From an uncultured Brachyspira sp. (GTDB lineage Bacteria > Spirochaetota > Brachyspiria > Brachyspirales > Brachyspiraceae): a stretch of DNA of 14,082 bases. Shown piece after piece: positions 13,952-14,082 of the stretch. The notes below the pieces were generated by a model. That model ran no database searches. It had not been told where the DNA came from and saw only the letters and a program-made list of their open reading frames with translations. The stretch spans positions 1 to 14,082 of the forward strand of contig NZ_CASEGO010000089.1 of NCBI RefSeq assembly GCF_949287625.1. Reading direction: 5' to 3'. Numbering within the stretch: position 1 is the first letter of the stretch; every line of letters begins with the position of its first letter. The position numbers were made by a program, and so were the translations under genes.

Positions 13952-13982
13952 AAAAAAAGAGCTGTCAATTTTAGACAGCTCT
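13952..13982 (-). terminator. rho-independent terminator of the rRNA operon
   Basis: A 9-bp stem (AGAGCTGTC at 13958-13966 with 13974-13982) has a 7-base loop, followed in the minus sense by a U-run from the A-run at 13952-13958. It lies about 13 bases after the 3' end of the 5S rRNA gene. Confidence 0.9.
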
Positions 13983-13995
13983 AAATATCTTTAAG

Positions 13996-14082
13996 CTTTG
14001 GCGGCGCCCTAGTCTCCCAAGTGTTATCTTCACTAAGTACATTCGGCGATGGGGCCCTTCACTGCTGTGTTCGGTATGGGAA
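13996..14082 (-). rRNA. rrf: 5S ribosomal RNA, 3' portion (5' end beyond the window)
   Basis: On the minus strand the sequence from 14082 downward carries the conserved 5S block CCGAACACAGCAGTGAAG, then the GCCGAATGTACTT loop-E/helix-IV region, GGGAGA and a GGGCGCCGCC 3' strand. About 30 bases of the 5' end lie outside the window, so the exact 3' end (about 13994-13998) cannot be fixed by pairing with the 5' strand. The operon runs leftward, so 23S would be expected to the right. Confidence 0.93.

Noticed and set aside
13900..13990. CRISPR-like repeats near the rRNA operon
   Set aside because: Only single hairpins and one pair of direct repeats are present; no regular repeat-spacer spacing.

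Overview
The window comes from a very AT-rich (roughly 30% GC by eye), diderm bacterium. It has an RseB-like periplasmic sensor, DegP, an outer-membrane beta-barrel, a PAAR-like spike protein and an O-antigen-type glucosyltransferase. This combination would fit a Deferribacterota genome such as Mucispirillum. That is a guess from composition and gene content, not a demonstrated placement.

Layout. (1) 1-2037: a minus-strand cassette behind a perfect-consensus sigma-70 promoter. It encodes a DUF4280/PAAR-like protein, a 332-aa hypothetical with a C-terminal membrane hairpin, and the start of a third gene cut by the window edge. It looks like a contractile-injection (type VI secretion or eCIS) spike plus cargo module. 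(2) 2223-5766: a compact minus-strand envelope-stress operon in the order ECF sigma factor, zinc-finger anti-sigma factor, RseB-like regulator, DegP protease. It starts with an ECF-like promoter that suggests autoregulation and ends in a clear intrinsic terminator. The RseB-like protein carries an unusual Gly/Met/Arg repeat insert. (3) 5780-6738: an EamA/DMT transporter, divergent from (4) 6788-9431: purF, a small outer-membrane barrel and a DUF308/HdeD-like membrane protein, read as one plus-strand unit. (5) A bidirectional terminator at 9451-9479 separates that unit from the convergent metF (9489-10340).

(6) 10341-13951 has a different character. Decayed DNA, including a frameshifted IS256-family transposase remnant and other gene scraps, surrounds one intact gene, a GtrII-type membrane glucosyltransferase (11564-13099). 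Its 5' end holds a run of 13 G on the + strand (13 C in the coding sense). The run lies between a TTG start with a Shine-Dalgarno-like GGGGA and the rest of the gene. In the present length the frame is open; one base fewer or more leads quickly to a stop. This is the strongest candidate for interesting biology here: a phase-variable surface-glycan modification gene. (7) The window ends inside a minus-strand 5S rRNA gene followed by an rRNA-operon terminator.

The surface-related genes (spike/cargo cassette, envelope-stress operon, outer-membrane barrel, phase-variable glycan modifier) suit a host- or community-associated organism. The housekeeping genes (purF, metF, rRNA) are ordinary.
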